Shown here: piece by piece, positions 44,460 through 52,899 of the stretch
How the letters are laid out: the number at the start of each line of letters is the position of its first letter
How positions within the stretch are numbered: the first letter of the stretch is position 1
Origin: JAHRVQ01 sp963976815
GTDB taxonomy: Bacteria; Pseudomonadota; Gammaproteobacteria; Pseudomonadales; Azotimanducaceae
DNA: 64,000 bases
NCBI GenBank assembly: GCA_963976815.1
Contig: CAXBLU010000005.1
Coordinates: 62,001 to 126,000 of the forward strand
Direction: 5' to 3'
The notes under the pieces: generated by a model
The model's database searches: none
What the model was told of the DNA's origin: nothing
Seen by the model: only the letters and a program-made list of their open reading frames with translations
Position numbers and translations under genes: made by a program

Positions 44460-45557
44460 ATGTCAGGCCTAACCTACCCAATCGCCAACGGCCCAGAACC
44501 GGGCTATTTCATTGAAGTTGCTCCCCAGGTCTATTGGCTACAGATGCCACTACCCATGTCGCTCAATCACATTAATCTCTATGTGATTGAGGATGAAGAC
44601 GGATGGATCATTATCGATACAGGTATCAGGGGTGATGAAACACGGGAATTGTGGTTAACCATATTTGAACGATACTTTTCAAAAAAGCCCGTGAAACAAA
44701 TTGTCTGCACCCATATGCATCCGGATCACACGGGCCAGGCAGGATTTCTCCACCATCACTGGCAAGCCCCCCTGTTGATGAGCTACGCAGAATATTATCA
44801 AGCCAGAGTAATGGCTATGCATATGCAGGATGGCAATCACTGGCAAATGTCGGAACATTTCCTGCGCAACGGTATAGAACAGAGTTTTCTCGATGAACTC
44901 CGGGACATGAGGAGCAGCTTCTCACCACAGCCTGAAGATCACCCCTTACCCGGTTCGTTTATCAGACTCGAAGATGGCCAAAGTTTGCAAATGGGTGGCA
45001 CCCAGTGGCGCGTCGTGACTGGAACAGGACATTCCCCTGATCATGTTTGTCTTTATGCTCTGGATCTAAGAGTGCTCATATCAGGAGACCAGGTGTTACC
45101 GGTTATCACTTCCAACGTCAGCGTACACCCCACTGAGCCCCAGGCAAACCCTCTCAAAGGCTGGCTTGCTTCCCACGAGAAGCTCACCCGTGAACTCCCA
45201 AATGATCTGTTAGTTTTACCCGCCCACAACCTACCCTTCTACGGGTTGCACGAACGTCTTCAGGAATTGATTGACCACCATGAAGATAGAATGCTGATTA
45301 TCGAGGAAGCCTGTGTTACACCTCGAAGTGGTGTTGACCTACTGCCGCTATTATTTAACCGCAAACTGGAAGGGCCAACAAAAATTATGGCACTAGGGGA
45401 ATGTATCGCCCATCTACATTGTTTGATGGACCGGGAAAGAATCTCGCAGGAATTTGATGGCAAACAGTACTGGTATCATTCCATTGCACCAGATCTGCCT
45501 CAGCGAGCACGACCGGGCCAGCATCCGACCCCCGATGACGAACCAATTATGGTTTGA
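44460..45557 (+). CDS. MBL-fold metallohydrolase
   Basis: 365 residues. CTHMHPDHTGQAGFL gives H85, H87, D89, H90; WRVVTGTGHSPDHVCLY and LISGDQVLP are the remaining metal loops. The N-terminal half is a complete MBL domain and the C-terminal ~110 residues are a helical extension (LQELIDHHEDRMLIIEEAC, then GECIAHLHCLMDRERI), the shape of a GloB-like/winged-helix MBL. Stand-alone, with a VNTR following. Unknown substrate; thioesterase or lactonase are possible. Confidence 0.85.
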   Translation: MSGLTYPIANGPEPGYFIEVAPQVYWLQMPLPMSLNHINLYVIEDEDGWIIIDTGIRGDETRELWLTIFERYFSKKPVKQIVCTHMHPDHTGQAGFLHHHWQAPLLMSYAEYYQARVMAMHMQDGNHWQMSEHFLRNGIEQSFLDELRDMRSSFSPQPEDHPLPGSFIRLEDGQSLQMGGTQWRVVTGTGHSPDHVCLYALDLRVLISGDQVLPVITSNVSVHPTEPQANPLKGWLASHEKLTRELPNDLLVLPAHNLPFYGLHERLQELIDHHEDRMLIIEEACVTPRSGVDLLPLLFNRKLEGPTKIMALGECIAHLHCLMDRERISQEFDGKQYWYHSIAPDLPQRARPGQHPTPDDEPIMV

Positions 45558-45584
45558 TGGTTGCGGTGTTTTGTAGCTGCGGGT

Positions 45585-45636
45585 GTTTTATTGCGTTGTG
45601 TTATTGAGTTGTTTTATTGCTTTGTTTTATTGCTTT
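45585..45636. repeat. Four 13-bp tandem units (GTTTTATTGCTTT type)
   Basis: Units GTTTTATTGCGTT, GTGTTATTGAGTT, GTTTTATTGCTTT and GTTTTATTGCTTT follow head to tail in the 314-base gap between converging genes. They lie beyond a decayed coding fragment. The last two units are identical, so slippage is recent or ongoing. Confidence 0.85.
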
Positions 45637-45737
45637 GTTTTGTAACGGGATATTCGGCAGATTCAGTCGCCTCAATCGCCGACGCAATGTAGTGATCAAA
45701 CCTGTCCGATATTTTCTGCAATAAACTTTCGTTTTGC

Positions 45738-45854
45738 CTAATCGGATTTTAGTCTGCGTATTGCTCGCGCGGCGTGAATCCCTTCGAGCAATCCCAGATT
45801 TTCACCAATAGTGTCAATGTTGATCAAATTTTTGTTATTGGTACTGGCGCTCAC
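45738..45854 (-). pseudogene. N-terminal fragment of a nitroreductase-family gene
   Basis: A GTG start at 45854 with AGAGG eight bases upstream opens a 38-codon reading frame, then TAG. Its end, GENLGLLEGIHAARAIRRLKSD, matches the N-terminal signature of nitroreductase-family proteins (helix, then the A-R-A-x-R-R-L motif). A complete enzyme needs about 180 residues more. Beyond the stop a second frame, roughly 45620-45727, gives LLQKISDRFDHYIASAIEA and more, which also looks coding-like but is not recognisable. I read this as a disrupted gene left at the end of the M28-MFS-MBL operon, 17 bases after the MBL stop. Confidence 0.6.
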
Positions 45855-45871
45855 GTCAAAACCTCTTTGAG

Positions 45872-46816
45872 TTAGGCTTCAGCGACTCGAAACAGGGTTT
45901 CATGTTGAGTGACCCGGCCGGCTGCTAACAATCGATCCAGATGCATTGTCATAGAGCGTCTCTCGATCTGATCCACCATGCTACCCCCTGTTCCCGGCCG
46001 GTAGATAAAACGATGCTCAACAATGTCCGCCATTGATCGGGGTTCGCTCAAGAATTCCAGCAGATTGTTTTCGCGATAATCAATCATGGCACGGAAGGCT
46101 TCTAGCATTTCCAGAAACCGTGCTCGAGATTCAATCAGGCCTTTGTGGTGAAACGTCAACCAATATTCACTATCGAATGTTTTCAGGCTTTCGATACTGG
46201 ACTCAAAATCTAGCAGACTCGACCAGGCATCCCCGTAGTAGGGTCCGAACCCAGTGAGTTCAATATCCCCAAGATACACCAGCTTCTGATCATCCCAGGA
46301 CACAATAAAGCAACAATGGCCCCTCGTGTGCCCGGGTGTGTGGAGCACCTCGATGCTCACACCACCGAGGTCAAATTTGGCCCCAGCAGCAAAGGTTTGA
46401 ACATCAGGTCTAGGCTGATAGAAAAACTCTTCTAGTACGGTTTGCTCAAAATCACTACCTTCGTCAAAACCATATATCTCCATCATGCCACTCAGATCCC
46501 GGAGCCCTAAGGCGTCAGCCTCATGACAATAACAGGGCACTTCTGGATAAAGATGCAGGCCAGCGACGTGATCCTCATGGATATGACTCAACAGCACCAG
46601 GTCAGCGGGTGGCAACCGATCTTTCCGGGCAACCACGCCGAGGGAAGGGTCAATTATAGCGGTCCTTTTGGTGCCCTTAACCAGCAACGAATTGCCCTGA
46701 GGATACTTTCCATTCTCCACGCCAAACAAGATAGTTAAGGGGCCGAGCTTTCTGTCTACAAGTTCTGTGTTCTCAAAACCATTGTTCTCAATACCATTGT
46801 TCTCAAAATCAGTCAT
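45872..46816 (-). CDS. MBL-fold metallohydrolase with repetitive N-terminus
   Basis: 314 residues. LLSHIHEDHVAGLHLY gives H78, H80, D82 and H83; HTPGHTRGHCCFIVSW and YLGDIELTG complete the metal site. The N-terminal FENNGIENNGFENTE is coded by 15-bp tandem units at 46769-46813 and is not part of the fold. The start overlaps the M28 peptidase end by eight bases; the operon is MFS, M28, MBL, remnant. Substrate unknown; a hydrolytic role on peptides or lactones of the same pathway is possible. Confidence 0.85.
   Translation of the reverse strand: MTDFENNGIENNGFENTELVDRKLGPLTILFGVENGKYPQGNSLLVKGTKRTAIIDPSLGVVARKDRLPPADLVLLSHIHEDHVAGLHLYPEVPCYCHEADALGLRDLSGMMEIYGFDEGSDFEQTVLEEFFYQPRPDVQTFAAGAKFDLGGVSIEVLHTPGHTRGHCCFIVSWDDQKLVYLGDIELTGFGPYYGDAWSSLLDFESSIESLKTFDSEYWLTFHHKGLIESRARFLEMLEAFRAMIDYRENNLLEFLSEPRSMADIVEHRFIYRPGTGGSMVDQIERRSMTMHLDRLLAAGRVTQHETLFRVAEA
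46769..46813. repeat. Three 15-bp tandem units spanning the M28-MBL gene overlap
   Basis: Units GTTCTCAAAACCATT, GTTCTCAATACCATT and GTTCTCAAAATCAGT run head to tail. They code the FENNG-like repeats at the MBL N-terminus, and the third includes the stop of the M28 gene (46809-46811). Because 15 is a multiple of three, copy change keeps the reading frame. Confidence 0.85.
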
Positions 46817-48161
46817 CTACTTTCCAAAATGCTCCAATAGGTCCAGGAAATACCACCGGGCTTTCAATACCCGCTTTACTAACACTAGCCACGCCAAAAA
46901 TGTAATTATCAATCACAACATTTTCCAGAGTAAATTCCGCGACGTCACCAGCTTGTCTGCTCCACTGCCATTGAGGTTCCGTTGTTAAACGCCAATATAT
47001 TTTGTAGTGGTGAGCACCGGCGACCTTGCGCCATTTTAACGTTGTGTCAGGGGATACCATTCCCTCGATGGTAACCTGCTCCGGTGGCGCTGGCGCAAGG
47101 GCCATTGATGCCAGACTGACAACATTTAACGCTGTCATCTTGGCTGCGTATTCAAAATCCACACCATCAATGGTATCGCCAAAGGGTCGTCCACCCTCCA
47201 CCCTGATATCTTGATGCTGGCGATCATAATGCTCATTGGTTTCCATAATACGAACCCCAGGAAATCCGACCTCGTTAAACGGTCGGTGGTGCCCGCCTCT
47301 GCCAAATCGATCGAGACGATAAACCATCATGACATCCAGGTTACGAATGTAGCGATCAGCAATGGTGTCGATATACCGAGCAATGTTTCGCGAAGGTGAA
47401 TCAACTTCTCCACCGGTAAATCTTCTAATTCTGGCTTCGCGGTCGGTTTCTATGGGTCTTGTTGCCTCGGAGAAAACACGTGCGGTGGTGTTGTTGGTGA
47501 CCCCATTAATACCACTGATATTGCCGATCATATCGTTGTTTAAAATCGCTTCAATATGCCAGCCATCCTTCAACGCCTGTTCAGCCATGATTTTGCCGCC
47601 AAACAACCCTTGCTCTTCACCGGACAGGCCAACAAATATAATGGACGCAGGAAATTGATGCTGACTTAGCACCCTGGCGGCTTCAATGACCCCCGCCATA
47701 CCCGACGCGTTGTCGTTTGCCCCTGGAGAATCATCTATGCCATTTAGGGGATCGGTGACGCGGGAATCAATATCCCCCGACATGATAACAAACCGATTTG
47801 GATCACTGGTACCCGGCAGGATTGCCACAACGTTCACAACCTCCGTGGCATTCGGAATTCGGGGTTGCTCTGAGAACACCTGGGATTGTGTATAAACCTG
47901 TAAGCAACCATCACATGCTTCGGCAATACGATTAAACTCAGCTTCGATCCAGCGCCTCGCAGCCCCAATTCCCCGGACTTCCGAACGAGTATCCGAGAGG
48001 GTGTGACGAGTACCAAAGGACACGAGTTTCTGAATATCAAGCTCGATCCGCTCTGCTGAGGGCGCTTCCGCCAGTTGATGTAATAACTCTGAATCTGCTT
48101 GACTCAAACCGTGAGTCGATAGCAGCAATGTACCAAACAACCACTTCGAGAATTTCATCAT
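46809..48161 (-). CDS. Secreted M28-family aminopeptidase with C-terminal FN3-like domain
   Basis: 450 residues; the N-terminal MKFSKWLFGTLLLSTHGLSQA is a signal peptide. The catalytic region is VIMSGDIDSRVTDPLNG (D130 where most M28 have His), DDSPGANDNASG (D150) and VGLSGEEQGLFGG (E182/E183). A His pair occurs in RGGHHRPFNEVGFPGVRI. Replacement of the first His by Asp occurs in a known subfamily, so activity is likely but the metal chemistry may differ. The last ~85 residues resemble a fibronectin-III fold (LKWRKVAGAHHYKIYWR). ATGA overlap with the upstream MFS gene shows coupling. Confidence 0.88.
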   Translation of the reverse strand: MMKFSKWLFGTLLLSTHGLSQADSELLHQLAEAPSAERIELDIQKLVSFGTRHTLSDTRSEVRGIGAARRWIEAEFNRIAEACDGCLQVYTQSQVFSEQPRIPNATEVVNVVAILPGTSDPNRFVIMSGDIDSRVTDPLNGIDDSPGANDNASGMAGVIEAARVLSQHQFPASIIFVGLSGEEQGLFGGKIMAEQALKDGWHIEAILNNDMIGNISGINGVTNNTTARVFSEATRPIETDREARIRRFTGGEVDSPSRNIARYIDTIADRYIRNLDVMMVYRLDRFGRGGHHRPFNEVGFPGVRIMETNEHYDRQHQDIRVEGGRPFGDTIDGVDFEYAAKMTALNVVSLASMALAPAPPEQVTIEGMVSPDTTLKWRKVAGAHHYKIYWRLTTEPQWQWSRQAGDVAEFTLENVVIDNYIFGVASVSKAGIESPVVFPGPIGAFWKVDD

Positions 48162-49468
48162 ACCGAGCCTCCACTTTTTAGTTCTTCTGTTAACGATCGT
48201 TTCATTTGCCGATAACCAAACCAGGACATCCCGCTAAGCGCAGCTGCTACCAGGAACACCCCGGCACCGAGTCCTTCATATCCCGGCAGAATGCCATTTT
48301 GATCCCAGCCCAAATAGAGCAAGATGCCCACAAATGGCGCAAATGCACCGCGAATCCCCGTCAGCGTGACATGCGCTCCCATGTAGGTCCCGAGTTCCGT
48401 GGGCTTGGCAAAATCGTTGTGACCAAGGCTCCAGGCCAATGAACCGCCGCCTCTTGTGATCCCCAACACAACCCTACCTAGCCCCAGAATCCAAAGTGAA
48501 CTCAACACTGCACCGACAAACATAATTGTCTGAGAGAGTACCCACAGGGCGCTCTGTCGTGCGCGGAATAAGGTCACATGGTTCTTGTCAAGATAGCCGG
48601 CCCAGAAGGGCAACGTAACCAACGATAGAGTAAAGGGGATTATAAGTGTTAAGACAATACTTAGCGTATAGCCCGCACCTAGTTGATTCGAGACCAGGTA
48701 GATGACCGGTGCCTCAAGCATCATATTCGAAGTCCCCGCCAGGAATTGATAAACCTGATACTGACGAAACTTCTTGTCCCTTTGCAGAACCTGCCACATA
48801 CCCCGGGCACTAGATCCTGATGCATCCTCCTCAGCTCGCAGAAACTCAGTCTCGCCCTGCACAGTCACCCGAGAAAATGCATTCACTCCGATCAAGCCGG
48901 CCAATGCTGCCGCAATAAAAACCCACCTAAATGATTCCGGGCTCGCATCCATTAACAGCCCGCCGCCCATTGCCACCAGCACCATGGCCAGGCTGTTTAC
49001 AATCGTTAAACGACCCGTAATGCGCGCTCTAACATCTCGCCCATAATTGAGGCTCCAAACAAGACTGCGGGCCGTGACCTGCCCCGCCATCAATAACCTT
49101 ACTATGACAATGCAGGTGACGAGCATCCAGATGCCGCCATCCTCCGCAGAAGGCGTCAGGGCAATCAATCCAGTAAATATCAAAATTGCCGTTTGGATCC
49201 AAACCAAAATACTGACTTTGGGTTTACCCTTGATTAGTTTCGCCCAGGCGAAGCTAGACAAATTACTGAACATCGGCGCCGCAGCAATCACCGCAATGAT
49301 GAGCGGTGACGCGGCAAAAATCTTATCCGCGATCACACCTGCAAAGCCGCCTTCCATTACAGCGAAGCACATCGGCAAAGTCGCCTCGGTGACGAGTTCT
49401 TTTCGATAGGCACTTCTTACGGGTGCCACCAGCGGTGGTAGTTCAAACAGTGTGGTGAATAGCGACAT
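48158..49468 (-). CDS. MFS transporter
   Basis: 436 residues from ATG 49468 (AGGA upstream); the frame to 49594 is longer but not transporter-like. TM segments run throughout: PLIIAVIAAAPMFSNLSSFAWAKLI, ILVWIQTAILIFTGLIAL, LGRVVLGITRGGGSLAWSLGH. Its stop overlaps the M28 gene start by four bases, so it probably moves a substrate or product of that peptidase, but this is inference. Divergent from the methyltransferase gene. Confidence 0.82.
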   Translation of the reverse strand: MSLFTTLFELPPLVAPVRSAYRKELVTEATLPMCFAVMEGGFAGVIADKIFAASPLIIAVIAAAPMFSNLSSFAWAKLIKGKPKVSILVWIQTAILIFTGLIALTPSAEDGGIWMLVTCIVIVRLLMAGQVTARSLVWSLNYGRDVRARITGRLTIVNSLAMVLVAMGGGLLMDASPESFRWVFIAAALAGLIGVNAFSRVTVQGETEFLRAEEDASGSSARGMWQVLQRDKKFRQYQVYQFLAGTSNMMLEAPVIYLVSNQLGAGYTLSIVLTLIIPFTLSLVTLPFWAGYLDKNHVTLFRARQSALWVLSQTIMFVGAVLSSLWILGLGRVVLGITRGGGSLAWSLGHNDFAKPTELGTYMGAHVTLTGIRGAFAPFVGILLYLGWDQNGILPGYEGLGAGVFLVAAALSGMSWFGYRQMKRSLTEELKSGGSV

Positions 49469-49544
49469 ACGTATCCTGTTGGGCTGCCGACATGATAACA
49501 GCGCACCTACTGTGTGACATCTGTGCCGGTGGTAACATAGGCCC

Positions 49545-50213
49545 ATGAAAGAAACCCTATCACCCTTTGACGAACTGCAGCGCGAACTCAACAAGACAAT
49601 CAGTAGCGCTAAACTCGAGGCACGTAGCCTGCCGCTATGTCCAGAAGTGCAGCTATATCTACTGACCGAGGACTTTCCCCGGGGACCTCTGCCCCACGAT
49701 GAGATGCTCGCCGTGCTGAAGGATCCAGCCTATTGGGCATTCTGCTGGGCTAGCGGTCAGGTATTGGCGCGGTACTTGATTCAACATCCGGAACTCTGCA
49801 GTGGCAAAACCATACTGGATTTCGGAGCAGGATCCGGGGTTGTTGGTATTGCTGCAGCGTTAGCGGGGGCTAAAAGAGTCATCTGCTGCGACATTGACCC
49901 TGTGGCGCTACTCGCCTGCAAGGCCAATGCGACACTAAATCAGGTCGACATAGAACTGTTGGCGGACATCTACGACGTGGCAGGCCAGGTAGATTGGCTG
50001 ATCGCTGCGGATGTACTGTATGACCGGGAGAATTTTCCCTGGATCGACATTTTGCCAGGCCTTGCCGGGGAGGTACTAATTGCGGATTCAAGGGTAAAGT
50101 CCAACGAGCTAGCTGGCTATAAGATTGTTGATCGAATCGAAGCAACAACCATCCCTGATCTCGACGAATTTAAAGAATTTAACGACGTTCGACTATATAA
50201 AAAACAAATCTAG
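49545..50213 (+). CDS. Class I SAM-dependent methyltransferase (ETF-beta/L11-type)
   Basis: 222 residues. The SAM-binding motif is ILDFGAGSGVVGIAAALAGA (residues 90-109) with acidic CDIDPVALLACKANA; WFDWLIAADVLYD-type DWLIAADVLYD is motif IV. The pattern matches METTL20/ETFB-lysine- and ribosomal-L11-like protein methyltransferases. The target is probably a protein side chain, but this is uncertain. It overlaps the convergent small ORF by four bases. Confidence 0.82.
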   Translation: MKETLSPFDELQRELNKTISSAKLEARSLPLCPEVQLYLLTEDFPRGPLPHDEMLAVLKDPAYWAFCWASGQVLARYLIQHPELCSGKTILDFGAGSGVVGIAAALAGAKRVICCDIDPVALLACKANATLNQVDIELLADIYDVAGQVDWLIAADVLYDRENFPWIDILPGLAGEVLIADSRVKSNELAGYKIVDRIEATTIPDLDEFKEFNDVRLYKKQI

Positions 50214-50398
50214 TCCTGCATTTCCTCACGCAGGACATTGATAAAAGCCAGCTTCATTCGCATTTGGCGCTGACAATCTGGGCATTCGTCGGGATAGCTG
50301 GCGGGTAATCCTTCCTCGATCAATTGGCCCAGGGCAAAAGATTCGATAATCCGATGATATTCGATGTAGCAGTGATCCATGGGTGGTGCCGTTTCCAT
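50210..50398 (-). CDS. Small hypothetical protein with CxxC
   Basis: 62 residues from ATG 50398 (METAPPMDHCYIEYHRI), with a TTG 18 bases upstream as an alternative. The core ASYPDECPDCQRQMRMKLAFINVL has a CxxC pair and could be a small metal-binding or redox protein. No clear Shine-Dalgarno. It overlaps the convergent methyltransferase by four bases and lies downstream of an inverted repeat. No family recognised; a chance frame cannot be excluded. Confidence 0.45.
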   Translation of the reverse strand: METAPPMDHCYIEYHRIIESFALGQLIEEGLPASYPDECPDCQRQMRMKLAFINVLREEMQD

Positions 50399-50421
50399 AT
50401 TTTTATTGTTATACAATCTAG

Positions 50422-50437
50422 TGGGTTAGTTAACCCA
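50422..50437. promoter_or_regulatory. Perfect inverted repeat upstream of the small CxxC ORF
   Basis: TGGGTTA-GT-TAACCCA is a perfect palindrome with a two-base centre, 24 bases upstream of the small ORF start and suited as a dimeric regulator site. No binding protein is known. Confidence 0.4.
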
Positions 50438-50544
50438 ATCCTCTCAGCACGATCTAGCTCTATAGGGTAATAGCATTCCCCGGTCGGAATTTTCCCGAAG
50501 ATTATTCACCACCCGTCACTAATTGACGCCGCATTGATTAAAAA

Positions 50545-50563
50545 TTGATCAAGTTCTGATCAA
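50545..50563 (-). terminator. Likely terminator of the GNAT gene (minus strand)
   Basis: TTGATCA-AGTTC-TGATCAA, read on the minus strand, is a 7-bp stem with a 5-base loop, followed by TTTTTAAT. It lies 19 bases after the GNAT stop. The stem is AT-rich, so strength is moderate. Confidence 0.6.
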
Positions 50564-50581
50564 ACCCTCTTCGAAGCCTCT

Positions 50582-51061
50582 TTAAAAATAATCGTTGAGA
50601 TCTAAAGCGTACCCCTGCTGCCGTAAAGTGCCGCCTGGGTAGTTCACTTCCCTGTCGCCAACGCCTCGCTCGAAGCCTAGCGCAACGATGATCTGTTTTA
50701 GCGCAGCGGTGTCTTCGTCAATAAAAACCACCCCACGATTATAGTTACGGCGCTTCAGGACGCTTAGACCTCTCACCAGCAATTTTTTTCCCATCCCCAA
50801 TCCACGGTATTTGGGAGCTAAGAACAGGGCAATGACTTCTCCGTCGGTTTTGTCCAACAATTCAGCAGGACCCGCTGAAACAAAGCCGAATAACTGCTCG
50901 TCCTCGGCAAGGTAGGTAAAAACTTCAGGGTTGAGCAACCGCTGTTGCCACTGCTTTCGCCAATAGACTGGCTCGGGTGAGCCCTGAGCTTCCGTCAACT
51001 CTATGAGGGCCAACAGATCAACTTCTGCAGCACGACGAATGCCGACACCGTTTAGAACCAT
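50582..51061 (-). CDS. GNAT N-acetyltransferase
   Basis: 159-residue acetyltransferase. GFVSAGPAEL then VIALFLAPKYRGLGMGKKLLVRGLSVLKRRN is the acetyl-CoA-binding motif (R/Q-x-x-G-x-G/A form). It ends with FERGVGDREVNYPGG. The start codon falls in the last of a set of 11-bp tandem units, without a clear Shine-Dalgarno. Follows the LLM oxidoreductase on the same strand; likely co-transcribed. Substrate unknown. Confidence 0.85.
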   Translation of the reverse strand: MVLNGVGIRRAAEVDLLALIELTEAQGSPEPVYWRKQWQQRLLNPEVFTYLAEDEQLFGFVSAGPAELLDKTDGEVIALFLAPKYRGLGMGKKLLVRGLSVLKRRNYNRGVVFIDEDTAALKQIIVALGFERGVGDREVNYPGGTLRQQGYALDLNDYF

Positions 51062-51113
51062 AACCAGACCATAACCAGACCATAACTACACCATAACTAC
51101 ACCAGAACTACAC
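51059..51113. repeat. Five 11-bp tandem units forming the LLM-GNAT intergenic spacer
   Basis: Units are CATAACCAGAC twice, CATAACTACAC twice and CAGAACTACAC once. On the coding strand each holds a GTTATG- or GTTCTG-like core, and the unit next to the gene supplies the GNAT ATG. The whole spacer between the LLM stop (51117) and the GNAT start is this repeat, so copy change alters the coupling distance. Confidence 0.9.
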
Positions 51114-51116
51114 TCA

Positions 51117-52136
51117 CTACCCTAAAACAATCTCAGCCATGGCCCGAATTTCCTCCTCGGAACGGGGACTCACCAGTAGACTGGTAACCGGTGTTTCTCG
51201 CCAGGCCTTGAGTCGGTCCCGAATTCGATCGACTGAGCCTACCAATGAAATTTCATCGGCAAATTCACTGGGCACCGCCATAACCGCTTCATCTTTTTTG
51301 CCCGCAAGAAACAGATCTTGAATTTTTGTCGCTTCAGCTTCAAATCCCATCCTACCCATGAGTTCCGTATGGAAGTTCCGCTGCTTCGCTCCCATGCCAC
51401 CAATATAGAGCGCTAGATTATGCTTAACGGGGATTAATCCCGCTTCAACGTCATCACAAATTTTGATTGCTATACCCTGACTGATTTCAAAATTTTCAGG
51501 AGCATGCTTGATTTGATCCGCATACACCTCCTGACGATAGGGCGAGTAATACAGGGGTAGCCAGCCGTCGGCAATCTCCGCTGCCATCGCAACATTCTTG
51601 GGCCCCTCTGCGCCGAGGAATATCGGTAAGTCCGCACGAAGTGGATGGGTAATAGGTTTTAGAGATTTACCCAGACCCCAGGCCCCTTCGCCCTGGTACG
51701 GCAATGGATAATGTTCACCCTCATTTTGCACCGGTGCTTCCCGGGCCATCACTTGACGGATAATATTGACGTATTCACGGGTTCGCGAAAGTGGTTTTGC
51801 AAAAGGCTGCCCGTACCAACCCTCAACAACCTGGGGGCCCGACACACCTAAACCAAGAATCACCCGGCCTTTAGACAGATGATCTAGGGTCAGGGCAGCC
51901 ATCGCAGTTGCTGTCGGGGTTCTTGCCGAGAGTTGGGCAACAGCGGTGCCCAGGCGAATTCGTTCCGTGTGGGCCCCCATCCATGCCAGGGGAGTAAACA
52001 CGTCGGATCCCCAGGCTTCTGCGGTAAATATTGCGTCGTAACCCAAACGTTCTGCTAGCTGAGCAATCTCAACCATTTTAGGGTTAGGACCTGCGCCCCA
52101 ATAACCCATTTGAATACCCAGTTTCAGATCCGCCAC
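51117..52136 (-). CDS. Luciferase-like (LLM) oxidoreductase, F420-dependent type
   Basis: 339 residues. GIQMGYWGAGPNPKMVEIAQLAERLGYDAIFTAEAWGSD, IRLGTAVAQLSARTPTATAMAALTLDHLSKGRVILGLGVSGPQVVEGWYGQ, LPIFLGAEGPKNVAMAAEIADGWLP: a full LLM barrel of the type called F420-dependent in mycobacteria. Substrate unknown. It precedes the GNAT gene across an 11-bp repeat spacer; gene order suggests a shared transcript. Divergent from the ClpP-like gene. Confidence 0.88.
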   Translation of the reverse strand: MADLKLGIQMGYWGAGPNPKMVEIAQLAERLGYDAIFTAEAWGSDVFTPLAWMGAHTERIRLGTAVAQLSARTPTATAMAALTLDHLSKGRVILGLGVSGPQVVEGWYGQPFAKPLSRTREYVNIIRQVMAREAPVQNEGEHYPLPYQGEGAWGLGKSLKPITHPLRADLPIFLGAEGPKNVAMAAEIADGWLPLYYSPYRQEVYADQIKHAPENFEISQGIAIKICDDVEAGLIPVKHNLALYIGGMGAKQRNFHTELMGRMGFEAEATKIQDLFLAGKKDEAVMAVPSEFADEISLVGSVDRIRDRLKAWRETPVTSLLVSPRSEEEIRAMAEIVLG

Positions 52137-52313
52137 ACCATTCTCCCAAAATCCTTTTGATTACCACCTTGCCTGAAGCACAAAATAGAAATCAACAGGC
52201 CTTGTGATTTCAATTCTCGGTGCCATATTGAACTAAATCTCAGGTGCAATCATTGGGGCCCATTGGTATCCTTTTGCGCCCGCCAAACTTGAACTGCTGT
52301 AAGGACCTAACCA

Positions 52314-52895
52314 ATGATGAACGAAGAACCACAAGAGCCCAAATCACCCGGGGCTAATTTTCTGGACGAGAAGCTATTTAAGTCTCGTTCAATTTCTATA
52401 TTTGGTCAGATCAACGAGAAAGTTGCTCGAACCGTCACCGAGCATCTGCTGGCACTAGCGGCGGACAGCGACGAACCGATTACAATCTACGTCAGTTCCC
52501 CCGGCGGCCACGTCGAGTCAGGTGATGTGATTTACGACATGATTAAGTTCATCAAACCTGAAGTCAAAATGATCGGCACGGGTTGGGTAGCCAGTGCGGC
52601 AACCACAATCTATCTTGCGGCTGAAAAATCCAATCGTTTTTGTTTGCCAAACACTCGATTCTTAATCCACCAGCCTCTCGGCGGCTCTCAAGGAGACGCA
52701 ACGGATATTAGTATTGCGGCAGAACAAATCATCAAGACCAAGGCGCGAATCAACAAGCTGATTTCTGAAGAGACCGGTACTGACATTAGTCAGGTTGAAA
52801 AAGATACGGACCGCGATTATTGGATGACGGTCGATGAAGCCATCAAGTACGGCATCGTCACTAAAGTCATCAAAACTATGGACGAGCTGTCCTAA
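52314..52895 (+). CDS. ClpP-like serine protease subunit (paralogue)
   Basis: 193 residues. The fold has YVSSPGGHVESGDVIYDMI, the nucleophile S94 in TGWVASAATTIYLAA (canonical GQAASMG region altered), H119 in FLIHQP and D164 in EKDTDRD, so the triad appears intact. The ClpP-standard Q/GQAAS context is replaced, as in second ClpP paralogues. There is no ClpX or ClpA gene here. A GNAT gene starts four bases after the stop, an unusual pairing. It might form mixed or alternative Clp cores. Confidence 0.85.
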   Translation: MMNEEPQEPKSPGANFLDEKLFKSRSISIFGQINEKVARTVTEHLLALAADSDEPITIYVSSPGGHVESGDVIYDMIKFIKPEVKMIGTGWVASAATTIYLAAEKSNRFCLPNTRFLIHQPLGGSQGDATDISIAAEQIIKTKARINKLISEETGTDISQVEKDTDRDYWMTVDEAIKYGIVTKVIKTMDELS

Positions 52896-52899
52896 TACC

